From assembly GCA_021927905.1 (NCBI GenBank), contig BLLK01000029.1, positions 930,001-994,000 of the forward strand: a stretch of 64,000 bases of DNA, in the 5' to 3' direction. Made by a program: the position numbers and the translations under genes. The stretch comes from Chaetoceros tenuissimus. Its lineage: Eukaryota; Bacillariophyta; Thalassiosirophyceae; Chaetocerotales; Chaetocerotaceae. Positions 20,553 through 31,669 of the stretch are shown in pieces. The notes below the pieces were generated by a model. It worked only from the letters and a program-made list of their open reading frames with translations, was not told the origin of the DNA and made no database searches. Within the stretch, counting starts at the first letter, position 1; every line of letters begins with the position of its first letter.

Positions 20553-21030
20553 GAGATCAAGGTCTTCCGGAAGACATTGATTTTATTATTGTCTTTCAAG
20601 TAGTAAATTCTTGATTTGAAGTTCGAAAGTGCTGGATTGCACGTTAGAGGATGTTGAGCTTGTGGAGAAGTGACATAGCGCCATCTCCTTTTGCAGCAAG
20701 CTCACATCGTGGCGTTGAGGTTCTAGGTTTACTGTGAAACTTCAAACATATATGAGATTCATTTCGATTGTATGCTCGGAGTGGAGAAACCATAGAATGT
20801 TCTCTTCCCTCACTCTTATAAGAGTTCAAAGAAAGTATCTACGAAATGTGAAGAATTCAAATTTGATTTTACTCCCGTTTATCTGGAACTTGAGGTGAGG
20901 TGGGACTGCGTCCCCCCTACCCCCCTTTGTCAAGTATAACTTGAGAGGTCTCACTTTGTAAATGGCTAACTATTCTAACTGACTCGTTGATTGCTCTTAC
21001 CACCTACTTACTAACTTAGACGCCTTCCCA
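20553..21030 (+). repeat. YR element terminal repeat B2
   Basis: Second direct copy of the 478-bp B block. Its end at TTCCCA (21030) is followed by CCAGCAAATG, a flank also found at 24554 and 27789. Confidence 0.9.
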
Positions 21031-21873
21031 CCAGCAAATGATATTTGAAATTTTGAAATAATTCTTTTTTTTTGACACTCTTTGAAAATATTACCCTCCA
21101 AAACTTATTTCCACTCTACGAGGTGCGATGCGCTCAAAATGTGACAACCGACTCACTCGAAAAACCGCGAAGAATTGGGATTTACATACAAAACTCATAC
21201 AAAACACTATTGAATTAAATTGAAAAGAATAGGCTCTATCTCATGAAAAAATAAACCAATAACTATAATAAGTACATGTATCTATATCTACATTCTCTGA
21301 TCTTTCAAAAACATCCAAGCTGCATATTCCAAAGTCATCCCAATCAAAAGTTATTAACACCTGACAAAAAGCAAAATTTCCACTAACAACCACCGTGTAA
21401 AATGAAAATTCATCATGTACCCTCCAAATGATTACACCAAGCATTTTCCACGCTTTTCATTCAACTATTCTTGCAACATAGATGGTTCTTGACCACTAGA
21501 AGCTTCAAATTCTGTCAACATGGACTATTTCCACTCCGTCATGCACATCTCCCATACATGCACCATACAAAACTGGTTCTTGTAAAAATCCTCTTCTGCA
21601 CTAACAACCGGCTACCATGTACTCCTAGATGTTTATAGAGTTCGTCTCTGCACAAATTTGGAAGCAAAACTCCTTCAGGAAGCCGTTGAGCCATATACTG
21701 CCAGAGGTATTTTTCACTAGCTTTCACCGCGTAAACCTAGTTTCCATGCCCAACACTATTTCATCACCAAATCTCATCCAATCCAATCCCTAACTTCCCC
21801 CAATCTATTCCTTATGTCAAAATTAGTCAATGCATGCAGTTCCAAGTTGTATGAATTATTTGAATATATGATT
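21031..21873. other. Flank without recognisable gene, partly duplicated elsewhere
   Basis: No gene was recognised. The first 256 bp (to 21286) recur at 27789-28044, and the first about 102 bp recur at 24554-24656, both in the same orientation. The remainder has only short frames. It bridges the end of YR copy 2 and the satellite array. Confidence 0.7.
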
Positions 21874-24217
21874 ACATAGGTAAAACCTACAAAAGCTGGT
21901 CAGAGACCCAAACTCCACAACTCAATGGTTCGAAAGAAACGATCATCTAAAGATGAACACTACTAACATATCAGAACAAACCCCAAAGCTGAGATATACA
22001 ATCAAAATGTAGCTCAAAGATTTTATTCAAAATATGCAAACCAAAAAGCGGTGGGTGGGTGAAATAACATTACCACTTCCAAAGTTTGAAACTCTTGAAG
22101 TCGAGATCACAAACAGATTGAAAGAATAAGATCTTGAGAAATGAAGAAAGAAGGTGACTACACAACTTGTGACTCAAATTCAAGATTTTCAATATCAGAA
22201 TGATAACTGACTCTAGCCACATACATTCTGAGTTCAAAAATCGATATTAGATCATTGTAAGCGTAATGATACATAGGTAAAACCTACAAAAGCTGGTCAG
22301 AGACCCAAACTCCACAACTCAATGGTTCGAAAGAAACGATCATCTAAAGATGAACACTACTAACATATCAGAACAAACCCCAAAGCTGAGATATACAATC
22401 AAAATGTAGCTCAAAGATTTTATTCAAAATATGCAAACCAAAAAGCGGTGGGTGGGTGAAATAACATTACCACTTCCAAAGTTTGAAACTCTTGAAGTCA
22501 AGATCACAAACAGATTGAAAGAATAAGATCTTGAGAAATGAAGAAGAAGGTGACTACACAACTTGTGACTCAAATTCAAGATTTTCAATATCAGAATGAT
22601 AACTGACTCTAGCCACATACATTCTGAGTTCAAAAATCGATATTAGATCATTGTAAGCGTAATGATACATAGGTAAAACCTACAAAAGCTGGTCAGAGAC
22701 CCAAACTCCACAACTCAATGGTTCGAAAGAAACGATCATCTAAAGATGAACACTACTAACATATCAGAACAAACCCCAAAGCTGAGATATACAATCAAAA
22801 TGTAGCTCAAAGATTTTATTCAAAATATGCAAACCAAAAAGCGGTGGGTGGGTGAAATAACATTACCACTTCCAAAGTTTGAAACTCTTGAAGTCGAGAT
22901 CACAAACAGATTGAAAGAATAAGATCTTGAGAAATGAAGAAGAAGGTGACTACACAACTTGTGACTCAAATTCAAGATTTTCAATATCAGAATGTTAACT
23001 GACTCTAGCCACATACATTCTGAGTTCAAAAATCGATATTAGATCATTGTAAGCGTAATGATACATAGGTAAAACCTACAAAAGCTGGTCAGAGACCCAA
23101 ACTCCACAACTCAATGGTTCGAAAGAAACGATCATCTAAAGATGAACACTACTAACATATCAGAACAAACCCCAAAGCTGAGATATACAATCAAAATGTA
23201 GCTCAAAGATTTTATTCAAAATATGCAAACCAAAAAGCGGTGGGTGGGTGAAATAACATTACCACTTCCAAAGTTTGAAACTCTTGAAGTCGAGATCACA
23301 AACAGATTGAAAGAATAAGATCTTGAGAAATGAAGAAGAAGGTGACTACACAACTTGTGACTCAAATTCAAGATTTTCAATATCAGAATGATAACTGACT
23401 CTAGCCACATACAAGAAACGATCATCTAAAGATGAACACTACTAACATATCAGAACAAACCCCAAAGCTGAGATATACAATCAAAATGTAGCTCAAAGAT
23501 TTTATTCAAAATATGCAAACCAAAAAGCGGTGGGTGGGTGAAATAACATTACCACTTCCAAAGTTTGAAACTCTTGAAGTCGAGATCACAAACAGATTGA
23601 AAGAATAAGATCTTGAGAAATGAAGAAGAAGGTGACTACACAACTTGTGACTCAAATTCAAGATTTTCAATATCAGAATGTTAACTGACTCTAGCCACAT
23701 ACATTCTGAGTTCAAAAATCGATATTAGATCATTGTAAGCGTAATGATACATAGGTAAAACCTACAAAAGCTGGTCAGAGACCCAAACTCCACAACTCAA
23801 TGGTTCGAAAGAAATGATCATCTAAAGATGAACACTACTAACATATCAGAACAAACCCCAAAGCTGAGATATACAATCAAAATGTAGCTCAAAGATTTTA
23901 TTCAAAATATGCAAACCAAAAAGCGGTGGGTGGGTGAAATAACATTACCACTTCCAAAGTTTGAAACTCTTGAAGTCGAGATCACAAACAGATTGAAAGA
24001 ATAAGATCTTGAGAAATGAAGAAGAAGGTGACTACACAACTTGTGACTCAAATTCAAGATTTTCAATATCAGAATGATAACTGACTCTAGCCACATACAT
24101 TCTGAGTTCAAAAATCGATATTAGATCATTGTAAGCGTAATGATACATAGGTAAAACCTACAAAAGCTGGTCAGAGACCCAAACTCCACAACTCAATTGT
24201 TCGAAAGAAACGATCAT
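21874..24217. repeat. 396-bp satellite array, block 1
   Basis: About six head-to-tail units with a 396-bp period start at about 21874, 22270, 22666 and 23062. A shortened pair follows (106 bp missing at the join near 23412), then a unit at about 23748, ending in a partial unit at 24217. Units differ by only a few bases. Each contains GCGGTGGGTGGGTG and GAAAGAAACGATCATC. A 69-codon minus-strand frame recurs in every unit, but this follows simply from the units being alike. No tRNA or known family was recognised. Confidence 0.93.
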
Positions 24218-24503
24218 TTTAAAATTAAAAGCGATGCATTAATGATTGATATCTCTCAGCCGAGTGAAACTTTGACATTGCATGTTTTCTTTATATTTTA
24301 TTTCTCTTCTAGGTTTGCAATGGACAATAATATATTTACAAATGATATTATGAATATCATATTTAGAATTTGAATTTGTATCTAATTTCCTTCTCCTTTT
24401 TTCGTTTTCCTTTTCCTCTCCTTTTTCTCTCCCTCCCTTCTCATTTTTCTCGCTCAACTAAAACTGGCTTTTGCTCCACCACCACCACCATGAGCTGATT
24501 GCC
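24214..24503. mobile_element. Terminal fragment of the 1,478-bp TIR element (diverged)
   Basis: This 290-bp piece matches the right end of the elements at 32.1-38.0 kb: ATTTTAAAATTAAAA, GATGCATTAATGATTGATAT, the C/T-rich TCTCTCCCTCCCTTCTC and the terminal GAGCTGATTGCC. It is visibly more diverged from them than they are from each other, so it is an older copy. It starts exactly where satellite block 1 stops. Confidence 0.8.
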
Positions 24504-24553
24504 GAAAAATTAGGAAAAAAACATATTAGAAAAATTAAAAAAAATAGGTTACC

Positions 24554-24656
24554 ACCAGCAAATGATATTTGAAATTTTGAAATAATTCTTTTTTTTTGAC
24601 ACTCTTTGAAAATATTACCCTCCAAAAGTTATTTCCACTCTACGAGGTGCGATGGG
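24554..24656. repeat. Copy of the YR copy 2 right flank
   Basis: About 102 bp starting CCAGCAAATGATATTTG match 21031-21132 with about one difference, but here they are preceded by AGGTTACCA instead of the YR element end. This could be a related locus without the YR insertion. Confidence 0.75.
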
Positions 24657-25437
24657 ATGCAGTGATGATCAAATGATAACGGTAGTTACGGGTTTATGTT
24701 TAACTCACTAAATCTAAATACTCTAGGTCCGAATGAGATAGTCCAAAGTGCAATAAGAGATGCACCAAAGCAGGGGGGAGAGCAAGGCTCACCCTCTTAC
24801 TTTTAAGATAGTCCAAAGGGTAAATTGTAACCAAGGATATCTCATGGTAAGAAACTCGGGGGAGTAACTAAGGTTCAAAATTCCTTGCATCTGCGTACTT
24901 GAAAGGAGAAGATGCGACTTTAACCCAATAATAAATTATTGAGTTCAAGAACAGAGTTCTTGTAAACATCGACCAGAGAAAGAGACTGTCAGTTCATGAC
25001 TGAGAGTCAAACATGGATTGCACTATCCACTTCCCCTTCTCTATTCTTTTACCTTCTTTGCATCTATCAAGAATAAACTTGAGAGTGCTCAATTCAAGAG
25101 TAGCGGATGAAAGTCCTTTCTTATCTAGCTACGACCTACCCCCCAGTTAATCATCTAATTCAGACTACACAACACTGGCGGACTGACTCAAACATCTTAT
25201 CATGTCATTGATGTTGAAAACCAGTAATTGTCCAGAGCACAGATATAACGACTGCACTTGCAAGCAGGACCGAAGCATTCAATTGAGTGAGCTAACAAAC
25301 CCGTTGAAAAACCTAACATGGTTAGGAAAAGCACTACCTATAATGATTTAGAAAACCAAAGACGTGAGTCGAGAGTTTGCGATATTTCAGTGTAAAGATC
25401 AAACATTTTAAAATTGGGCATACTTCCACCGCTTCTT
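24657..25437. other. No gene; contains a dispersed repeat also found at 43.83 kb
   Basis: No protein family was recognised. On the minus strand about 100 bp (24665-24760) match 43830-43930 (GCACTTTGGACTATCTC, ATTTAGTGAGTTA, AACCCGTAACT and on to ATCATCAC). It might be an LTR end or another dispersed repeat, and could also include the 3' non-coding part of the adjacent minus-strand YR fragment. Confidence 0.5.
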
Positions 25438-26362
25438 TCAACTTGTCTGATTATTGATGGAAATGGTATCTTCTCTCACTCCATTTTCTCTTGCTCTTGT
25501 TGTAGCTCCTCTTCGAAACGATCTGTTGATACTATACTTGAATTTGACGTCAATGGTGCTAGCAATAAGTTCCGGACTGTTTGCTTGTATTTCCAATAAC
25601 ATATCATGAAGCTCTGCATTCAGTTCTTGAGCCGTAATAAGCAAGCCATCCGCATCACAAATTGCTGGTCCAACACTCTTGCTGAGACCTTCCATTTTCA
25701 GTAGTGCAGATAGTAGGTGAACCCATCTTCCAATTTCAAGACCACTTGCAGATTCATATGCTAGAGCCATCATGAAGTTTCTAGTGCCAGTTTCAGCCTT
25801 AAACCTTCCCATCAATGGTACAACTACGTGCGCTGTATCTGCATTATCAGTCCTGCCCTTCTGACGCCATTTAACTAGCTCAGATCGTTCTACGTAAAGT
25901 ACCTCATTTCCTCTAAGAGCTCCAGCAAACAAGATTACAAAAGCTGCTCCACAAACTATTATAGTTCTAACTCTGTCTGGATCTAAGTCTGGATCTTCTA
26001 ACTCAAGATCATAATGCCTCAAAATAGCCAACAACAAATCCATCGACATACCCATATCTTGATTTACCATTCGACCCATTTGCTTTTTCATGCCAAGCAT
26101 AAACCAAGAAAAGAATTGAGATTCTGTCTTGCCATAGAGATAATCGAATCTGGCACCTTTGCTAGATTTAATTTTGTAGGTATCATCCTTTCCAGAGAAG
26201 CCCGTGTTGAAGACTGGAGTCGCAGCAAAGAAGTTAGAATAACCTGATCTAAGTTTTCTAACTGAATCATACTGAGTATAACTTTTGGAGTTCTTTCCAG
26301 GGCGTTGAGACTGAACCAACAAATCTACAGCAATAGCCATACCATACGGATCGCCTATGGGA
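25438..26362 (-). mobile_element. Second YR retroelement family, recombinase (ORF3) fragment
   Basis: The minus-strand frame resembles the ORF3 recombinase of the 5-20 kb elements but is a different family: FAGALRGNEVLYVER corresponds to box A, VVVPLMGRFKAETGTRN to the conserved strand and INRSFRRGATTRA to box B. The N-terminal Cys-rich part is absent; the fragment begins at the junction with satellite block 2. Identity to the first family is moderate, so the two families split long ago. It is a fossil piece and lies on the same strand as, and 3' of, the RT piece at 29-31.5 kb. Confidence 0.8.
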
Positions 26363-27689
26363 TCGAAAGAAACGATCATCTAAAGATGAACACTACTAAC
26401 ATATCAGAACAAACCCCAAAGCTGAGATATACAATCAAAATGTAGCTCAAAGATTTTATTAAAAATATGCAAACCAAAAAGCGGTGGGTGGGTGAAATAA
26501 CATTACCACTTCCAAAGTTTGAAACTCTTGAAGTCGAGATCACAAACAGATTGAAAGAATAAGATCTTGAGAAATGAAGAAGAAGGTGACTACACAACTT
26601 GTGACTCAAATTCAAGATTTTCAATATCAGAATGTTAACTGACTCTAGCCACATACATTCTGAGTTCAAAAATCGATATTAGATCATTGTAAGCGTAATG
26701 ATACATAGGTAAAACCTACAAAAGCTGGTCAGAGACCCAAACTCCACAACTCAATGGTTCGAAAGAAACGATCATCTAAAGATGAACACTACTAACATAT
26801 CAGAACAAACCCCAAAGCTGAGATATACAATCAAAATGTAGCTCAAAGATTTTATTCAAAATATGCAAACCAAAAAGCGGTGGGTGGGTGAAATAACATT
26901 ACCACTTCCAAAGTTTGAAACTCTTGAAGTCAAGATCACAAACAGATTGAAAGAATAAGATCTTGAGAAATGAAGAAGAAGGTGACTACACAACTTGTGA
27001 CTCAAATTCAAGATTTTCAATATCAGAATGATAACTGACTCTAGCCACATACATTCTGAGTTCAAAAATCGATATTAGATCATTGTAAGCGTAATGATAC
27101 ATAGGTAAAACCTACAAAAGCTGGTCAGAGACCCAAACTCCACAACTCAATGGTTCGAAAGAAACGATCATCTAAAGATGAACACTACTAACATATCAGA
27201 ACAAACCCAAAAGCTGAGATATACAATCAAAATGTAGCTCAAAGATTTTATTCAAAATATGCAAACCAAAAAGCGGTGGGTGGGTGAAAGAACATTACCA
27301 CTTCCAAAGTTTGAAACTCTTGAAGTCGAGATCACAAACAGATTGAAAGAATAAGATCTTGAGAAATGAAGAAGAAGGTGACTACACAACTTGTGACTCA
27401 AATTCAAGATTTTCAATATCAGAATGATAACTGACTCTAGCCACATACATTCTGAGTTCAAAAATCGATATTAGATCATTGTAAGCGTAATGATACATAG
27501 GTAAAACCTACAAAAGCTGGTCAGAGACCCAAACTCCACAACTCAATGGTTCGAAAGAAACGATCATCTAAAGATGAACACTACTAACATATCAGAACAA
27601 ACCCCAAAGCTGAGATATACAATCAAAATGTAGCTCAAAGATTTTATTCAAAATATGCAAACCAAAAAGCGGTGGGTGGGTGAAATAAT
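26363..27689. repeat. 396-bp satellite array, block 2
   Basis: About three and a half further units of the satellite (boundaries near 26700, 27096 and 27492), in the same orientation as block 1. The block resumes at TCGAAAGAAACGATCAT, the same 17 bp at which block 1 stops (24201-24217). The 2.1-kb segment between the blocks therefore looks inserted into, or recombined with, one array. Confidence 0.93.
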
Positions 27690-28044
27690 AAGTATAACTT
27701 GAGAGGTCTCACTTTGTAAATGGCTAACTATTCTAACTGACTCGTTGATTGCTCTTACCACCTACTTACTAACTTAGACGCCTTCCCACCAGCAAATGAT
27801 ATTTGAAATTTTGAAATAATTCTTTTTTTTTGACACTCTTTGAAAATATTACCCTCCAAAACTTATTTCCACTCTACGAGGTGCGATGCGCTCAAAATGT
27901 GACAACCGACTCACTCGAAAAACCGCGAAGAATTGGGATTTACATACAAAACTCATACAAAACACTATTGAATTAAATTGAAAAGAATAGGCTCTATCTC
28001 ATGAAAAAATAAACCAATAACTATAATAAGTACATGTATCTATA
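27690..28044. repeat. Duplicate of the YR B2 end plus its right flank
   Basis: This segment matches 20932-21286: the last about 99 bp of the YR B repeat (to TTCCCA at 27788) followed by 256 bp of the same flank. It joins the satellite at its left and the mitochondrial insert at its right (TGTATCTATA then GCAATACC). Confidence 0.9.
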
Positions 28045-28490
28045 GCAATACCTTTATTTTACCTTTAATAGGATCAATTACCGGTATGTTGGTAGGAAGT
28101 GGGTCCTAAAGTTAATTCCAGTGTTAGAGTTGGGGTTTTTATGTTTGATACTTTTACCATGTTATTATTGTAGTTACGTTTATCTACTCGCATACACTTA
28201 TATATTCAACAGAATATATATATCTTATTGATCCTCACCTCGATTTATGTCATACTTGTCATTTATTCACTTTTATGCTTATTCTTGCCTTAACAGCTGA
28301 CATTCGTCAAATGTTCGTAGGATGGGGAAGGTGTTGGTTTGTGTTCATACTTACTATTGTTTTTTGGTTCTGGGAATTCAAGCGAATAAAGCTGCTATCA
28401 AGGCTATGGTTTTAAGAAAACCGAATTGGTGATTTGGCTTGGTTTGGGTATATTAATTATTTTGTTAAATACAGCTTCATTTGATTAACA
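28045..28490 (+). pseudogene. nad5: NUMT: nad5 (NADH dehydrogenase subunit 5) N-terminal region
   Basis: Translations in changing frames match mitochondrial ND5: LPLIGSITGML near 28075, MFDTFTMLL near 28140, then HLYSTEY-like, GWEGVGLCSYLL-like near 28320, NKAAIKAMVL near 28385, RIGDL and [15 protein letters not shown] (to about 28485). ND5 is a membrane subunit of respiratory complex I encoded in mitochondrial DNA. At least four small insertions or deletions shift the frame within about 400 bp, several beside homopolymers, and the ND5 part stops after about 130 codons to join cox3 sequence. This is therefore a nuclear copy (NUMT) or poor sequence beside the assembly gap, not a working gene. 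Confidence 0.85.
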
Positions 28491-28749
28491 CAATTATACG
28501 TTATGTATATTTGGTGGCGAGATATTATTCGAGAAGCTACTTTTGAAGAGCAACACACATTTTCTGTACAAAGAGGTCTACGACTAGGTATGATCTTATT
28601 CATTGTTTCAGAAGTAATGTTTTTCTTTGCTTTCTTCTGGGCATTCTTCCATTCAAGTTTATCTCCAACTTATAATATTGGTGGAGTATGGCCACCTGTT
28701 GCTATTGAAACAATTCAAACTTCAGGTCTTCCTTTAACAAACACCTTCC
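28484..28749 (+). pseudogene. cox3: NUMT: cox3 (cytochrome c oxidase subunit III) fragment
   Basis: An open stretch encodes an unmistakable COX3 piece: [44 protein letters not shown] and [12 protein letters not shown], followed by SGLPLTNTF. This is about 85 codons from the middle of the protein (membrane helices II-III); the true start is missing and the 3' end runs into the N gap. It is fused directly to nad5 sequence, an order not expected inside one mitochondrial gene, which supports rearranged mitochondrial DNA in the nucleus. The frame of this part is undamaged, so the transfer may be recent. Confidence 0.92.
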
Positions 28750-28849
28750 NNNNNNNNNNNNNNNNNNNNNNNNNNNNNNNNNNNNNNNNNNNNNNNNNNN
28801 NNNNNNNNNNNNNNNNNNNNNNNNNNNNNNNNNNNNNNNNNNNNNNNNN
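28750..28849. other. Assembly gap (100 N)
   Basis: Exactly 100 N, a conventional scaffold join of unknown size. The sequences either side (mitochondrial cox3 and a YR element flank) need not be neighbours in the genome. Confidence 1.
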
Positions 28850-29149
28850 AATAGCCAGCGTGCCGTTTGGTGTTGTAGAACCATCTTCGTTTAATTCCAT
28901 TGGAGGTAATAATTTAGGGGATATTGAGGATCTCAACATAGACGATGTAAGATATTGCTCGCAGAATAAATGGGACTACTATGTGAGTAGAAAGCAGCAA
29001 AGTGTCGTTGTCTTTGTGGATGAAAATGAGATTGTATCGAATTTCGATAGCTTTCTCTCAGAAGAATCACCAGCAGTCATTGATACCTTTGATGATGAAG
29101 GCGTACTGTCGGAAGCCTCTTCAGAATATCATCAATATGGAAATTCATC
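28850..29149 (+). other. Unassigned open stretch after the gap
   Basis: The plus-strand frame entering from the gap stays open to 29240 and is rich in Ser, Asp and Glu (IASVPFGVVEPSSFN near the start, QQSVVVFVDENE in the middle). Its last 90 bp overlap the minus-strand YR element. It does not resemble COX3, so it cannot be the continuation of the mitochondrial piece. It could be a host gene fragment or chance; no family was recognised. Confidence 0.3.
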
Positions 29150-31535
29150 TCACCTTGAAAGAAGTAGTGACTCTTTGAGACACACAGATATCGAGTTCTT
29201 TCCATCTAATGCAGTATTCCACTTTGAAACGAGGTTTTGAGCCTTTTCCCATTTACCTTGAGTTGATAGAACGTACAGCCCATCACTAGCAATAGAGACA
29301 CACTTGGCACCAGCCCAAGGACCAGGAGTTTGAGACGGAGGTCTTTTTTTTTCGAGCAGCATCTTGCTGACCTAGGTAATTCACCACACTTGCAATCCGT
29401 CTAGTAGCAATACGACACATTGACTCGGAAGATGCTCCACTTCGTACATCATCAACATAAGTTCCAAAGAAAGCTGGCATACACTTCGCTACCAAATTCC
29501 ACTTATAGATCCATGGCATAGAAGGGTTATAACCTTCAGTACCAGGGAGATTTAACTTGATTTCATCCCAAGCAAAAGGGTTTGTTGAATCCGTCAAATC
29601 TCCAACTACTATTTCTTCACTCCAAGCAAATGTCTGAGTAGCTATATAAGGTGAACAGCGGAATCCCATTAGAGTTCGAACCCATTGCTCATATATTCTA
29701 CTATCAGCACCATCTACCAATTCCGTCACATCAATTCCGGCGTATGGTCTAAGTTCTTCGTCCAAGAAGTAATTCAAGAACATTTCACCAAGGTCAATAT
29801 CACCAAACCAAGTGAATGAGCAAGCATTCCGAAGAATAGAATCAACTGTAGGTAAAAAGAAGTTTGGTGCCCAAACAGCATCATTCAAACTGCATTCAGA
29901 AGCGTCGTATACAACTCGAATATCGGTCTCAGCTTTTGGGACTGCAAAGTACCCAGTAAGACTTGTGACATACCCAGGTCTTACATAATCTCGGTCTCTG
30001 ACTTTCTGAATCTTAGACTTCAACTTTTCATACTGATCAAATTCAGTGGGCCAGCTCGGCTTGTTCTTGTAATTAGGGAGTAGCTTCTTATCCACGAATA
30101 CTTTAGTTCCATCGAGAATAGCATTTTGTAAAGACTAGGCCATCTCCAAAAGAACAAGGTAGAACCTGATGTCCAGTCCCACCAAGACGAATTAGCAGCT
30201 CGAGAAATTGCATCTCTACCAACATCCAAATCCTTAGTCAATTCTTCACGCAACTTAGACGATCGCTTGCGTTTTTTCCTATTTGGTATCTCAACTACCC
30301 TACCAGTAGTCTTAAGTGAGATCCAATTTTGCACAGTGTATCTGACTTCAACACCATCATGAGAAGGGAAACTTCCAATTATTTTTGCCGCTTCTTCATC
30401 AGAACATCTACCTTTACTCTTCAAATTATTAGTAGCTTGCTCAATATCATCAAGTTCAACAGCTTCAGATTCCAAGTTGAAGACAGTGTCACAATCAGTG
30501 CGCTTGTATTTAGATCTAAGGAATCTGAAGAAACTCCGAGTTACATTTCTTCGGTATCGACAATGAAGCAGAGCTCTAAAACCATCAAACAGACGAGTAT
30601 GATGTATAGGATCAAATTCTCCATTACACACCAGTGGCTTCACTTCCTTTCCGGCACGAGCTATTCTCACGTTAAAATTTTCAACTGAGTACCTGTCCCA
30701 ATCTTCGACATCAGCTTCTGCGTCATCAGGTCGAGCTGCCTTTTCAGTTGTTTCATCGAGGACAGTGTCATCATCTCCCAATGAGAATCTATTAACGTTA
30801 GAAGCTTTCACAGTCGATTCAGATAAGATTGATTCATCTCCGTCAAGGGAAAGAGCTTCCTTTATTTCGCTATTAGAACGCAAATGAAGAACTGATCCGA
30901 ACAACAATTCTCCTACCCGACGCAGTAATTTTACTGGAGCTTCTTTTACAAAAGCTCTTGTCAGAACAGAACCTTCACTATTACAGAAAGCCATCAACTC
31001 AGATTGTATGTCTTCTTCCACATCGTAAGCAGCCATGAGTTCTTGATCTGTCATCAATCGCAAGACATCTTTCATCTTTCTAAACACCAAAGGAGTTCTG
31101 ACAGATGGATACAGCCAACCAGCAGGCAACAGCATGTCTGGTTTCAATACTGAAGTAGAGCTTGAGCGCAATTGGTTCACTGATGATCCCTTTTCGGTAT
31201 CCTTGAGAACGTGTTTCAATTTGCGCATAGTATGAGTAGAAGTGTCTACCCTGAGATTCACACCACTAGCATAAAAGGTCCACTTTCCAGCAAATACTCC
31301 TCCAACTTCTTCGTGGGACAGTTGGAGTCCATCAGCCATAGGGAATTCCATATTACTGACCACATCAATCACCTTGAGACTATTATTGCGATACACGATA
31401 TACCCATTATGGAAATAAGTAGAAAAGCTCTGAGATCATTGAACAAACAAAACAGATGCCTTGTCAAGAATGTCATTCATTGATGTTTCAGGAATAAGAT
31501 GCGAATTGATTCGAGTAGACTTCAGTTCCTGCAAA
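29150..31535 (-). mobile_element. Second YR retroelement family, ORF2 (reverse transcriptase) fragment
   Basis: On the minus strand, clear matches to ORF2 of the first family run from the N-terminal extension (YIVYRNNSLK near 31400; PLVFRKMKDVLRLM near 31080) through the RT. RT landmarks are FGDIDLGEMFLNYFLDEEL near 29790, YVDDVRSGASS near 29455, NYLGQQDAARK and GPWAGA near 29310. RNase H is not present before the gap. Similarity is moderate, so this is a distinct family of the same architecture with the same unusual N-terminal extension. It is broken, with about three interruptions. Confidence 0.82.
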
Positions 31536-31669
31536 GTCAGGGAAAAACATGTTTGTCCTTTGTTCCCCCATTTACTTTAGCAAACAACGCTAGATAGCAG
31601 CAGCAAGATTAGGAGACAAAGTCATAGACTAACCAAGAAGAGGTAAAGTAAAATGTTTTGTAATGACTG

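Larger units (their letters stand above)
12851..21030 (+). mobile_element. Tyrosine-recombinase (Ngaro/PAT-like) retrotransposon, copy 2 with split repeats
   Basis: Same family as copy 1, on the plus strand: ORF1 (5'-truncated at the inversion junction), ORF2, ORF3, then three terminal blocks. These are B1 (19629-20106), A2 (20107-20552) and B2 (20553-21030), where B1 and B2 look identical. Such a B1-A2-B2 end, with A1 expected at the 5' end, is the split direct repeat plan of Ngaro/PAT elements. A homologue of A lies at the 5' end of the second YR family at 32.1 kb, which supports this. The copy has about two breaks and one internal 288-bp tandem duplication. It looks young. Confidence 0.85.

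Noticed and set aside
22300-22340. tRNA-like B box (GGTTCGAAAG) in the satellite
   Set aside because: No matching A box at the right distance and no cloverleaf could be drawn.
21874-24217. CRISPR-like array
   Set aside because: The whole 396-bp unit repeats with no unique spacers, in a eukaryotic setting.
22424-27461. 69-codon minus-strand frame repeated in every 396-bp unit, as a small gene family
   Set aside because: Its repetition follows from unit identity; there are no motifs, no start context and no sign of selection beyond that of the surrounding DNA.
28045-28749. A mitochondrial contig wrongly placed in a nuclear scaffold
   Set aside because: Not fully excluded, but the junction at 28044 is inside continuous sequence with nuclear repeats, and nad5 has frame shifts and is fused to cox3, which favours a NUMT.
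28503-29240. A single 245-codon frame crossing the N gap
   Set aside because: The first part is COX3 and the second is unrelated; continuity across 100 N is arbitrary.
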